Source: Linderina pennispora (Eukaryota > Kickxellomycota > Kickxellomycetes > Kickxellales > Kickxellaceae). Taken from it: DNA of 64,000 nucleotides. Each line of letters opens with the position of its first letter. Position 1 is the stretch's first letter. The stretch covers positions 1,240,001-1,304,000 of the forward strand of contig NW_024468253.1 in NCBI RefSeq assembly GCF_002104995.1, given 5' to 3'. Both the position numbers and the translations under genes were made by a program. The notes under the pieces were generated by a model. It was not told the DNA's origin and did not search any database. It was given only the letters and a program-made list of their open reading frames with translations. Shown here in pieces: positions 23,268 through 34,573 of the stretch.

Positions 23268-25269
23268 AATAAACTATAAATGACTTGATAATGGAGGGAG
23301 ACAGTCTGCAAAAAGGCAAGGCAGTCCCGACTGAAGCTGCCATGGCAAAAGGTAAACATATTCTTGAGCGGTTAGACTAGAGGTTCACGTCAATGAGCAT
23401 GATATAACCGTTCTTGCCCTCATTCTTCAGGTGGCTGCAGTCCCAGCCACTGGCTGCTCGTGTGGCACATATTGTCGCGCATTTCTGCTTTTTGCGGTTC
23501 ATCGAAGAAGAATGTTTGGTTAAAATATGTGGATTCACCCAACCAGTGTGCAGACAATAGGCACATTGTACCAAACAAGCCATCCCTCCCCTCCCTCATT
23601 TCGACGCAATCTGCCTCATAGCTTGTCTGAATTTTTTTGCCCATCTTGTAGGGTTACTAGCCAGAAACTATCCATTTCGACACTTTTAATCTGTTTCCAG
23701 AAATGCAGCTCAGAGGCCCTCCATAAACAAGAAGCATCTAGCTTGAGAGCAATTTAAGTTTATGGTATGGTATGTAATTTCATGCTTTGTAATTACTATA
23801 TCTGTCGATATTGAAAACATAATTTATGGCAGGCAAAGCCCCATTGTTCACTGAGGTGCTGTGCTGCGTGCAAAAATGAATAATCTGTATCTGCCAACTG
23901 CATTAAGCGACCAGGTTATTAACCTCTCCTTTTGACAATATATATTTGCTATTCACTACTGGCTTGGTGCTTGCTATCAACTGGTGGAAAATCAATGAAA
24001 TATAAACGTCGTACCAGGACAACAAGCTGGCTACAGTAGACACCACTGTATAGGTGGTTGAGTATGCAGTTCTCTGATATGTACAGATATTATCGTACAC
24101 ATACAAGAAGCAGCTGTTAAAAATGTAGCATATTTGGTTATGTAGCCACTATTGTATCTCTACCATACTACTGATGACAATGGATATACAATAGATAACA
24201 AAAGGGTACACAATATTTATCATTTTATCAAATACTATATGGCTAACATGTCGTCAATGCTGATTCTGTTTTGATCTGCTATTTATGAATCTATGAAGGC
24301 AATCACCTATGGCCATTCATAGTCAAATGCTACCTAGTTGAATAGGATTGATATGATATGGAGCAGTTTTAAAAAGAATATCAAAAGGAATTGGAAAATC
24401 GCAGGCAAGGAGATTTTGTCCATTAAAATATATATAATGGCTAATGTATGCTCATCACTTACCTCCTTCAACATAGTACATAATGTATTAGTACAGCCTC
24501 TACAATATACACTCGATTTATTGAGCTAGCTGAGATTGCTGCGCCCTTGAACAGGACGATTTGGACATATCAATGAATGTTATTTCGGTACTGTCAGAAC
24601 CAGGAGACAATGAGAACCATACTGGTGGACTACAGAGAGCTACATTATAAGGGGGTTATCCAGCGATTATTTAAATGGCTAACCGCAGCGGCTGCATATG
24701 TATTGACATAGCCAAGGCTGATGACAGATTTTATTGACAAGCGGGCATTATGAGAAACCCCTCCTTGATATACACTACACGAAAATAACTGGGTATTTCC
24801 TGGAATGCCATCAGTATGAAAATACGCTGATGGAGTGGAAGGGTATTGTTAACCTAGGGAATGAGTGACTATCGGTATGTATATGGAAAATAACCTTCGA
24901 AGATAACTGAGGGAAAAAGATAACAATCTGCCTAGGCCGTTATATATGCGTTTCGGCCTTGCATATGGTGGCGCAGGGGACTCTGGACTCCGAATGTCAA
25001 CAGATAGTACTGTGCGCACTCTACATCTACATTCTCGTTTCGGCGCTATACACAGCAATCCCGCACCTACTCGCATTAACTGCTAATCATAAAGTGTCAG
25101 CTGCCCCCTAGTCCACCCTTTTTCCAGGTAAAGCACGCTCTTGACAACCATGCATGACAATAATAAAAATGCAACCGCAGCAAGGATGATTTTTCTATTG
25201 CATTCCGGTGTTGTGCGCAAACCTAGCCATGATACAGCAGCAGAGCCTGGAAATACCAATGCCTTGCAT
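23268..25269. other. AT-rich gene desert
   Basis: About 2 kb without a supported gene. From about 23750 to 25080 it is markedly AT-rich, with only short, unrelated reading frames. No tRNA, terminal repeats or transposase motifs were recognised. It may be decayed mobile DNA, but nothing identifies it. Confidence 0.5.
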
Positions 25270-25275
25270 TATAAA
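25270..25275 (+). promoter_or_regulatory. TATA box of threonine aldolase 1
   Basis: TATAAA, 95 bp before the ATG at 25365. Confidence 0.45.
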
Positions 25276-25364
25276 ACATAACGAGCAGGCCACCTGGTCA
25301 AACTCCTCTCTTTTTCTGTGTATCTTGTCCACTGTTTTATTAACAATCTTTTGACTCTGCAGCA

Positions 25365-26458
25365 ATGGCAGCACTACGAACTTCCCCTTCAGAGACCTCC
25401 GCAGCGACACGGCTACCGTGCCATCCCCTGAAATGTACCAGGCAATGGTGAGCGCTCAGCTTGGAGACGACGTGTTTAGCGAGGACCCAACTGTAAATGC
25501 ACTGGAAACCCGGATTGCTGAACTGACGGGTATGCCAGCGGCTCTATTTGTTACCTCCAGCACCATGTCAAACCAGATTGCAATCCGTACTCATCTGCAG
25601 GCCCCTCCTGCATCGGTCCTCTGCCACCGGAATTCGCATATATTCCAGTGGGAGTCCTCTGGCGTCGCGTACCACTCGCAGGCACAGCTGATCCCGGTTG
25701 CACCGAAGGACTCCATCAACATGAAGGTCCAGGATGTGAAGGGCTCCTTCCTCGAGGACGATGGCAACATCCACAAAGCAGCGACAAAGCTTATCACTCT
25801 GGAGAACACCTACAACGGTGTAGTCATGCCTATCGAGGATATCCGCGAGATCCGCAGATTCGCCAACGAGAAGGGCGTTCTAGTCCATTTAGACGGTGCT
25901 CGCCTGTGGAATGCATCTGTCGCAAGTGGGATTTCTCTGGCGGAGTATGCCAAGGAGGCCGATTCGATTAATATGTGCCTATCGAAGGGACTGGGGTGTC
26001 CTGTGGGTGCTGTTTTGGTTGGGTCTGAGGAGTTTATTCGAAAGGCACGCTACTATCGCAAGCTGTTTGGTGGAGCTTGGCGCCAGGCGGGTGTTCTTGC
26101 TGCTGCTGCTCTCTACGCCATCGACAATATCTGGCCGACCATGGCCGCAACGCACAAGCTGACAAGGCGGCTGCTGGATGGTCTTGTTGAACTCGGATTC
26201 AAGCCGGAGCTGCCGGTTGAAACAAACATGATAATCCTTGACGCGTCCGAAGCCAAGGTGGACATGGATGAGCTTGCCAAGGCACTTGGCGAGCGCGGAA
26301 TCATCATTCGCACCGTGTACGATGGCAGTTTCCGCATTGTGACCCATCACCAGATTGACAATGGCTGTGTGGATGAGGTCCTTTCTGTTGCCAACAAGCT
26401 AGCAGCAGCGCAGATTACTCCCAACATACATGCTACTCTTCCTAGTAATGGTGACTAA
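25365..26458 (+). CDS. GLY1: low-specificity L-threonine aldolase, copy 1
   Basis: PLP enzyme of fold type I that cleaves L-threonine (and allo-threonine) to glycine and acetaldehyde. The conserved N-terminal DLRSDTATVPSPEMY is followed by GDDVFSEDPTVNALE, FVTSSTMSNQIAIRTH, LENTYNGVVMP, VHLDGARLWNAS and the PLP-lysine motif CLSKGLGCPVG. The C-terminal small domain carries PVETNMIILD. A single-base shift lies between the ATG at 25365 and DLRSD; alternatively the CTGCAG just before the ATG is a splice acceptor and the true start lies upstream. From 25418 the frame is intact. About 360 aa, normal length. It has a second copy 240 bp downstream. Confidence 0.93.
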
Positions 26459-26698
26459 TAAGCTGCTGCTCCACGCATGGCCGCAGCACGGTCCCATGTG
26501 CCGATGAGCTCTAAACCTCTCGTTCCCACGTTGTCCGGCTCAAGCCCATTGGGGAGCCATTGGCGAGGATCGCACTGGACATCGACGGATTTGCTTTTAA
26601 AAGTATGCCAAAAGGAGGTTTTCAGCCCAAATGCAACGCACAGCTCTTTTAGCTTTCTCCACCCTTATCTCCTGTAGAAACCTCTTCTGCTTTTAACA

Positions 26699-27752
26699 AT
26701 GGCAACGACCAACTCTGCTCGGAACTGGGACTTGCGCTCAGACACCGCCACCAAGCCGTCACCTGAGATGTTCCAGTATATGGCGCAGGCCGAAGTAGGA
26801 AACGACGTTTTTGGCGAGGATCCCACGGTCAACGAGCTGGAGAGGCGCGTCGCGGAGCTTTTAGGGAAGCCTGCTGCTGTCTTCGTCGTCTCAAGCACCA
26901 TGTCGAATCAGCTGGCTATTCGCACGCACCTGCGCAACCCGCCTGAGACGGTCCTGTGCCACTCGCACGCACATATCTACAAGTATGAGGCTGGCGGTGC
27001 CTCTTTTCACTCTCAGGCTATGGTGGTCCCGGTTACACCGGCCAATGGTGCTATCAATCTGACTGTGGATGATGTAGAGCGTGGCTTTATTGAAGATGAT
27101 GGCGATTTCCACTGTGCACCGACAAGGCTTATTTTGCTCGAAAACACATTCACTGGCACCGTCATGCCGATAGATGATATACGGGCGATTCGCCGGTTTG
27201 CCAACGAGAACAGTGTTCCTGTCCATATGGACGGCTCCCGCCTGTGGAATGCATCCATTGCTAGCGGGATATCGCTGGCAGAGTATGCCAAGGAGGTCGA
27301 CTCTGTCAACCTGTGCCTGTCGAAGGGCATGGGTTGCCCTGTTGGTGCCATACTGGCAGGGTCCGAGGAGTTCATCCGGAAGGCTCGTCACTTCCGTAAG
27401 CTATTTGGTGGCGGCTGGCGTCAGGCGGGAATTCTTGCTGCAGCTGGACTGTATGCCATTGACAACATCTGGCCGACTATGGCCAAAACCCATGGGCAGA
27501 CCAAGGCGACTGGCTGACGGTCTTTTTGAGCTGGGGTTCAAACCGCTCCTCCCAGTCGAGACGAACATGATTCTCCTTGACCCCAGCGATGCCCGGGTGG
27601 ATTCGGACGAGCTGAGCAGGGAGTTGGCTAAGCAAGGGGTGACCCTGGACACTGTTTACAAAGGCAGTATCCGCATTGTCACCCACAACCAGATTGACGA
27701 CGAGTGCATTGACCTGGTGCTCTCGGTCGCGAGGGGACTGGAGAAGAAATAA
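26699..27752 (+). CDS. GLY1: low-specificity L-threonine aldolase, copy 2
   Basis: Paralogue of the preceding gene. Starts MATTNSARNWDLRSDTATKP and keeps all active-site motifs (GNDVFGEDPTVNELE, FVVSSTMSNQLAIRTH, HMDGSRLWNAS, CLSKGMGCPVG). VHMDGS replaces VHLDGA of copy 1, so the Ala-Arg pair is Ser-Arg. One extra G near 27507 moves the frame before RLADGLFELGFKP. The remainder (PVETNMILLD) then runs to the stop at 27752. About 350 aa. A TTTTAAAA lies about 100 bp upstream. Confidence 0.92.
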
Positions 27753-27829
27753 GGCATGTTTATTAATACGCTGCATTAAAGGTGCTTTGGGGAATACAGT
27801 CCGTCAGACAAATTGGAAAAATAACGCCT

Positions 27830-29785
27830 CTAAATCGAGCTGTTGCCAATGTTTATGACCTCGAGATCGGGCATCGGGATCTTGAGCCCATCCTGCAGGA
27901 ATGTCTGCAGGCATGGGTAGCAATCGCCGACGAGTTTGGAGTCGGGACCGCCGCCACTTGAATCGAATGGGAACTCGGTCAGTGTTGTGGCTGGCGACCC
28001 GTTGCTGCCAGTATTTTGCTCTTCCGAATGGGCTATTGACAGATTCATGCACGACTGTCTATCATGGCTGGATCTGTCTATGACCCACTCGGAAGAGCTG
28101 TTGGCACCGCTGCCACCCATTTTGGCTGCCGACCTGACAGTGACGATCTTCAGCGGCAGTTTTCCCGAGACCCGACGGGAGGTGCCAAAGCTGCCGCCAA
28201 GAGTCATCGCAATGTCAATGGTGTACTCGAAATCGAGGAACACCGAAGACACAGGCGATATGTCTTTGAGTTGAGGTAGTGTGAGCTTGATCTTGGCGAA
28301 CCGGTACGAGCCCTGCGACAGCAGCGAGCCAAGCGGCACCGGCGTGATCTGATGGTCGCCCTTGGACAGGCTGCCGTATGCTGATACACCGCGGGTCAGC
28401 GACTGCAGGCCAGCTGTCAGTGCCTTGCCAGAGGCGTACCGGATAGACATGGCATCGGAAATGGAGCTTCGGTCGCTCATTGTATCGTCCATGTCGCCAG
28501 AGATGGACTTTGACATCCGGCTTTCAGCAACTACCTGCTGGTAGGTTGGCGGCTGCGGCGACGACGCAAAGGACCCGTTGTGGTAGACAGACGCAGTCGC
28601 ATTGTTAGGGCCGTTTAGAGGCGGTTGGCCGCTCAGTGACGCAGTGCGGGCGCGGGGCGGCGGCGGAAGCGTCACCGGCGATGCAGACTCCATGTTCTCA
28701 GTGCCGAGGAGCTCCTGGGTTTCGGTGAGCGGCGACAGGGGCGTGGTCTGGGACGCCTGCGAAGTCTGCTGGGAGCGCTGGTCGTCGGCCGAGTAGCCGA
28801 ACTCGCCGCGCTTCCGGCTGCGGCCCTGGAGGCTTTCGCCTGTCTTGGTTGGTCCCAGCAGACCAGACTGGTCGGCAGTGGTTTGGCTGGTGAACATGAA
28901 GTGGCCAAGCATGCCGATCTCCTGGGTGATGTTAGTCTTTGAGAGCTTGATGAACGGCATTTCGCGCAGGGGAGAGATCTCAAATGAGTACTTCCACAGA
29001 ACAGGCACATCGGACTCGTCAATGATCGGCGCTGATGATTTCCGGCATCGGACATTCTCTTTGAGCTGGTAGGTGGCGCTGTTGATCTTTTTGCCTGCTG
29101 GCGCCAGGATCAGCAGGTCAACGGTCTCGCCGGGAAGGAACGATGGTGTCGGGTGAAAGACGTGAAGCGCCAGGTGGGTTTTCTGAGAGTTCTTAGGACT
29201 CGACATCGCGCATAGGGACGATGGTCTCCTGTGGGGCGTCCGACTGGCCGTGGGCGACTATCTCCTGGATGACAGGCTCGAACATGAAGCTCTTGATGGG
29301 TGTCTTGTACACGTCCTTCAGCGCCTTTTCCTCACGCTGCTGGTCAAATACCTCGGTAAAGAGACTAGGCCTCGAGCGAGTACGAAATCTCCACATCGGG
29401 TGTCTGGCGCGGCGTGGGCATGTTCACGTACGGCATGGTGAAGGAGAAATGGAAGCGATGGACAGAGTCGCACGGGATGATCTTCGTGCCCTCCACCGTC
29501 GGCTCGCCCCACAGGAGCAGCTCGCGTCCGGAAGAACTCCTTGTCCATGACCATCTGCTGCGACATCATGGTCACCTGGCGCTTATCAGTGGATATTGCC
29601 TGCACGGCAACCGGGGTCCTGCGCACCCGTTCGACGCCGTAGAACTGCAGCATCAGGTGGGATGCCACCAGCGGGCTGGTCAGTTTGAGCACCACCGCGC
29701 CAGCAATCGTGGTCCCTGGACGGCAGATTGGGATGCGGGTGATGTGCGATGGGAAGCAAATGTCGAATACTGCTGGCTCAGACAT
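27830..29785 (-). CDS. arrestin-related trafficking adaptor, copy 2
   Basis: Second alpha-arrestin. Start at 29785 (MSEPAVFDICFPSHITRIPI). N-domain: GTTIAGAVVLKLTSPLVASH. C-domain: PTPSFLPGETVDLLILAPAG, then the CRKSSAPIIDESDVPVLWKY region. A long Ser/Pro-rich insert carries PPTY (about 28537-28548), a PPxY ligand for Rsp5-type WW domains, before the final beta-strands. Three extra bases break the frame, near 29532, 29370 and 29198; two of these put a T between C and A. About 650 aa. It faces copy 1 across the threonine aldolase pair. Confidence 0.82.
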
Positions 29786-30313
29786 GAATGGCGATGTATG
29801 TGCACACAAAGTGAGGCAAAAAGGAAAATATACAAAATCGAAAATAGATGTGTTGGATGAATAGGTGTCCAAGGATATCAAGAAAAATGTTGCTAGATGA
29901 ACAGTAAGCGACAACAAACAAGCAAGGAATAGGAGAAAGAAATAGGAGAAAGGACGCAGTCTTTTTTTTAAAGAGCAAGAGGCGAGCTCACCCTTCCTTC
30001 GCCTCCCATGCTATTTGAATGGGACGGGTTGGTGTAGAGCTAGCCCTTGTCGAAACAGATATTATCGCTTGCGGCAAACTGAGGCGCAATACTGTCTGGC
30101 TTCGTTAACCGTGCAAAGAGATTTAAAGCTGCTCAGCGCGCTTTATGATCAACAACAAGGCACCACAATATTTCCAAGTGCATGCGCAAGCCATTCGACG
30201 GTTGTTGAGTCGTTTCTAACAAAAGGATGTCCAGTCAAGTATAAACACAAGTGTCGAGGGGTTTATACGCTTGCAAGGGTGGAGTGAGGATGATTCCAAG
30301 CCTCAATTTTTTT

Positions 30314-30345
<32 letters not shown>

Positions 30346-30924
30346 CACGATCCGTCTCCGCTGCTATTCCATCCAATGCACCGGAGATCTCGCAATTATT
30401 GCGACACCCATCCTGGGCTGCAGAGTATGGTACTCACTGTTGTGTGCACTGTTGGCGAAAGACTAAATTGACGGATCCGTAGATACTCCAATTGAACATC
30501 GAATATCACCGGCACATTCCAGCAAGCATGGAGAGCGATACAAGCATAAGTCTGCGATTCGCAGAGGCGCAGCTGTTGCGGTCACTGTAGGCATCTATCT
30601 TTGGTGAGCTCCACAGCCCTGCCATTGTCAGTTCTGAGAACGTGACCGCCTCATTCTGTATCCCTCCTCGCCATTCCCGGATGTTTCCCCAGCCAACAAT
30701 AGGACATCGTTCGCAACACGTACGCCTTGTCCATTCACTGCAGCGGGCTGGCTTGCTGGTTGGTTACCATTTGCTATCAATGCAGAAAGAGCGAAAAGCT
30801 GTTTATTGTGCGAGGGTTCGGACAGATAGCCAGACGCGGGCCAAGCGAGGCGAAGCCGATATCTGGGAAGACCCGTCACCTCACAGAAGCCAGTATAAGA
30901 GAGAAAAAGTACAAAGAGATAGAA
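29786..30924. other. intergenic with GCT repeat
   Basis: No gene supported over about 1.1 kb. The only marked feature is the trinucleotide repeat at 30315-30346. Confidence 0.5.
30315..30346. repeat. (GCT)n microsatellite
   Basis: Two GCT units, one GTT, then seven GCT units. It lies in non-coding DNA directly after a T tract. Confidence 0.9.
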
Positions 30925-31650
30925 TTACATTACATTGTTTTTGCCTTCCCGCGGCGGGGCCGTCGGGCTTGCTGGCGCTACTGCTCCTGCCGCCGCCTTG
31001 GGTTTTTGTTTTTGCGCGCTCTTGGCGCCCTTCTTGCCACGCTTCTTTTGCTTGCGCTGGCCCTTGGCTCCGGCTCCAGCCACAGCTGGCTGCGCTGGCT
31101 CAATCTGCCCGCCATTGTCATCCGAGCTCGACCGGTCGTCATCGTCGGTGCCATCGTCGGGCATCAGACTCGGCAGCCCAGTCATCAGCAGCTGGGTGTC
31201 GACCGGCGACGGCTGGAACGGCTTCAGCACGCCTCTGACTGGCGGTCGGTCAGAGCCGTCGTCGCTGTCGCCAAGCGACAGGTGCTCGAGCGCGTGGATG
31301 TGCCCGCGCTTGACGTACAGCGAGGTCATTGTGAATCCTGGATCCAGCAGATCAGGCGAAGCCCCGTGCGGCAGCAGTGCCTGCGCCTGGCGCATCTCCG
31401 CCATGGACATGTTCTCCATGCTCGAGCGGCGGTTTCGCGCCGCCGCGATCTTGCCAATCGCCGTGTTGCTTGGCAGCTGCAGCACGCTGGTGTTGTTCAG
31501 GTTGAACGACACTCGGCGGGCCATGCCGGCGTTTTTGCCCTTGGTGGGGCTAGGAATCGCGATAGCCACGGTTGGTGGCGCGGTAACAGAAGCAGCATCC
31601 TGAGCAGCAAAGGTGTTGAACGAAGCGGTAGCGACACGTATAGAAGCCAT
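30925..31650 (-). CDS. unrecognised basic protein with candidate PP1-docking motif
   Basis: About 241 aa, uninterrupted, from ATG at 31650 (MASIRVATASFNTFAAQDAA). I do not recognise a family. Near residue 47 it has RRVSFN, which fits the RVxF consensus by which regulators dock on protein phosphatase 1. Then follow RNRRSSMENMSMAEMRQAQA, a GDSDDGSDRPPVRGVLKPFQ segment (RGVLKPF resembles another docking-like stretch), an acidic Asp/Ser patch and a Lys-rich C-terminal tail with KQKKRGKKGAK, a likely nuclear/nucleolar signal. The opposite strand is also open here, but without any recognisable features. A role as a nuclear PP1 regulator is inference. Confidence 0.65.
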   Translation of the reverse strand: MASIRVATASFNTFAAQDAASVTAPPTVAIAIPSPTKGKNAGMARRVSFNLNNTSVLQLPSNTAIGKIAAARNRRSSMENMSMAEMRQAQALLPHGASPDLLDPGFTMTSLYVKRGHIHALEHLSLGDSDDGSDRPPVRGVLKPFQPSPVDTQLLMTGLPSLMPDDGTDDDDRSSSDDNGGQIEPAQPAVAGAGAKGQRKQKKRGKKGAKSAQKQKPKAAAGAVAPASPTAPPREGKNNVM

Positions 31651-33491
31651 TGTTGGTAGAAAAGACGGTGGTAAACAAGGGGTGGTTGTTAAATTGGGCA
31701 AATTGCTAGCAGGGCAAGTGAAGAGTCAAAAATCGAGTCTAAGAGAAAAAATGACGCAAGAACGAAAGTGACTAATACAGACTATAGAGGAAGAATTGCC
31801 TACCTTCTGCCCGCATGGCATCAAATTGGCGGCTTTCTTATTTGCTAAACGTGGCATCACGCGGATGTGTCTCTGAAATCGAGAACCGCAAATGAGGAAC
31901 TGCGCTGGGTTTCGGATGCTCTAGGAGCCTGAACCACCCTACTGGATCTAAAAGTCCCGCACCTGCCTTGCGGCCGACGTCACCAGTCATAACGTGCCGT
32001 CTACTCTTGGCAAGAACCACGAAACACGAGCACCGTTTTGGATACAATATGATCTGCCTTGTCCCCAACATGCTTTCCCCAACTGTCGTGGAGAAGAATA
32101 TCTGCGAACCCTCCTAGAGCTGGCAGCAGCAGTGATCCGGCATTGGGTTTCCGAAGATCAACTGATCACCAGATCGTGCATGTCTCATATATGCACTTGC
32201 TCCAAACCGGATGCAGAGACGTGCATGCTCTGTGGGGTATGTCGGGTGCGGATCTGCCTGGCTGCCAACACATCTGCCTCCTGTCACGCGCTTGTTGCAA
32301 GAGAAATCTCGGCCAGGATCCACGCATGCTTACAAACATTCCCTTAGGCTGTAGCCAATGGACAAACTAGTAGGAGTGCGCCGTGCACCTCATGGCCGAT
32401 CGCCTTGCGGGCCTCCAGAGCATCGCCATCAGCTGATTGACAGGACGGCAGCTGGCGGTGGTCCTGGTCCCGTGTAAACAAAACCTCTTCTGTCCTGGCA
32501 GATGTATTTCGTAGATGCCAAGGGCGCCAGCCAGGTGCGCCGTCCGCAGGCGCTACGTGAGCACCAGAGCATATCATGCCGAAGCCATCTGCTGATTGGT
32601 CCGTCCAGATCTAGGAGAAACCGGTGGAGAGAAAGATATAGGGTATGCATGTCGCATGCAGCCACCACAGCTGCTGTATATACCCCACGCATCCTGCATT
32701 GCAGTGGTGCCTGCCAACAATCACAGGCGTGGCATCTAGGCTGAGACGAGCCTGTGAATTGTCACAGGCAACATGGGATAGTTCAAACTTTGTACCCGAG
32801 TACAAAGTTGAACCATCAGCCGAGCTCTGTGTAAACGAGAATCTTGTGCGCCTGCTTGACTGGCTGGAGAGGAAAGATCATGAATCGTTGTGTGCTACCT
32901 AGGTACTCAACAATGCTGCAGTGGAAATTATTTCATTGACTTCTCTGCAGCTCCGAGGGCTCAACGACCACAGGAAATAGAATGGGGGGACCGGCTCTCC
33001 CAACTATCTCTCTTGGCGGCGACCTCGTTGACCGGAATTGGTGCTCCACATTATTTTGTTTTGGTTACTGTAACGCAGGACCACTACTCTATGAATAATA
33101 TTCATGCACATAATCGGATAAAAGATATTTTGGAGCACCCAACTTGCTTTGCTTGGTGGTACACTCCTTGAGCACTGGAGGCGGGGGTAGTTTTGCTCCT
33201 TGCAACTGGAAACATGACGCCGGGCCAAATCGCAGGGCCTGGGATTATCGATACCCGTAGTCACTGTGAGGCGGGCAGGCAGGCATTGCTTGTGCTGGGA
33301 TACACCTGCGGCCCTATTATCCTGGGTGCTTTGTGGTCACCTCTGTTCAACGGAGATGCACAAAAATAGCAGAATGTACTCCCTCAACCGAGCACCCACG
33401 ACACCGAAAAACACAAAGATGCAATTTCCACTTTGCAATTGCAGGGTATGCTCGGGTGCTACGAGGAAGGGAGCCTGTCGCCGGCTCCTGG
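31651..33491. other. intergenic with two tandem hairpins
   Basis: About 1.8 kb without a supported gene. It holds a perfect 8-bp stem with 4-nt loop at 32750-32769 and, 11 bp on, a 14-bp stem with one bulged A at 32781-32813. Otherwise promoter-like DNA of the aquaglyceroporin. Confidence 0.55.
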
Positions 33492-33499
33492 TATAAAAA
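33492..33499 (+). promoter_or_regulatory. TATA box of aquaglyceroporin 1
   Basis: TATAAAAA within ggtataaaaagttgg, 169 bp before the ATG at 33668. The 15-base context is identical to that at the MAPEG gene 1 promoter. Confidence 0.6.
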
Positions 33500-33667
33500 G
33501 TTGGAGGTGTCGTCGACCCAGCCCAGAGATTCCAACATCCCTTGACATTTAATATTGCTCCCTCGTTGGAAAACCGCATACTTATCCCTATATTTTTCTA
33601 ACCTAATACATCTCGCAGAGACTAATCTTGATACCACAATCTGCCTGATACAAGAACCATTTACACC

Positions 33668-34573
33668 ATGTCGCATCAGACAGAGCAAGCGAGTGCCCAC
33701 AAGCACGATGACGAGACTGTCCTGCCGGTCCACTACCAGCACCAGGAGGAGTTCGCGGCAGAGCCGCCCACGGTGGGCGAGCGCATGCCTCTCTTCAGCC
33801 TCCGCTGGGCGTACCGCGAGTACATTGCCGAGTTCTGGGGCACCTTCATGCTTGTGTTCTTTGGCGACAGCGCCGTGGCCACGGCCACCCTGAACATCAG
33901 CAACGCTGCCTCTGGCTGGCTCATCATCTCGTTCGGCTTCGGCATCGGCCTGGCCCTGGGCGTGTACTTCTCGGCATCGATTTCCGGCGGTCACCTGAAC
34001 CCGGCTATTACCCTGGCCAACGCCTTGTTCGGAAAGATCTCCTGGCGCAAGGTGCCCGGATACATGTTCTCACAGCTGCTGGGCGCGTTCGTGGCTGCTG
34101 CCACTCTGTACGGCATCTTCAAGTCCCAGTTCGACATGTTCGACGGCGGCAACCGCCAGCTGCAGGGCCCGACTGGAACCGGCGGCATCTTTGCCACGTA
34201 CGCGCAGCCCGGCAACGGCAAGTTCTTCTCGGCGTTCTCCGAGATGGTCAACACTGGGCTTCTGATCGCCGGTATCTACGCCGTCTGCGATGAGCGCGGA
34301 ACGCCGGCCAAGGGCTTCGTGCCTATGGCCGTTGGCGGTGTGATCTTTGCCATCAGCTGCTGCTCGGGCTGGGTCACTGGATTTGCCCTGAACCCGGCTC
34401 GCGACTTTGGACCCCGCATCTTCTCGACCATCCTGTACGGCAAGGCGCCGTTCACCGCCGGCGGCCACTACTTCTGGGTCCCGCTGTTCATGCCGTTTGT
34501 CGGTGCCGTCTGCGGCCTGGCGCTCTACGAGTTCTTTCATCCTCAACGAGCCCGTCAAGAAGAAGCAGAACTA
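33668..34573 (+). CDS. aquaglyceroporin (MIP family), copy 1
   Basis: Six-helix channel for glycerol/water in the plasma membrane. The first pore motif is GGHLNPAITLAN and the second FALNPARDFGPR. The Asp after NPAR marks the glycerol-conducting branch. The GlpF-like DMFDGGNRQ[14 protein letters not shown] segment between helices 3 and 4 is present. The N-terminus (MSHQTEQASAHKHDDETVLP) is short and His/Glu-rich, lacking the long regulatory tails of Fps1. Near the end one extra T (about 34535) shifts the frame; in the corrected frame it ends with Lys-rich EPVKKKQN and TAG at 34571. About 300 aa. Confidence 0.93.

Noticed and set aside
23268-25269. Transposon or tRNA in the AT-rich desert
   Set aside because: No transposase motif, terminal repeat or convincing A/B box was found by eye.
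30935-31603. Plus-strand gene opposite the basic protein
   Set aside because: It is a mirror of the GC-rich minus-strand gene. Only the minus-strand translation has motifs and a plausible start and tail.
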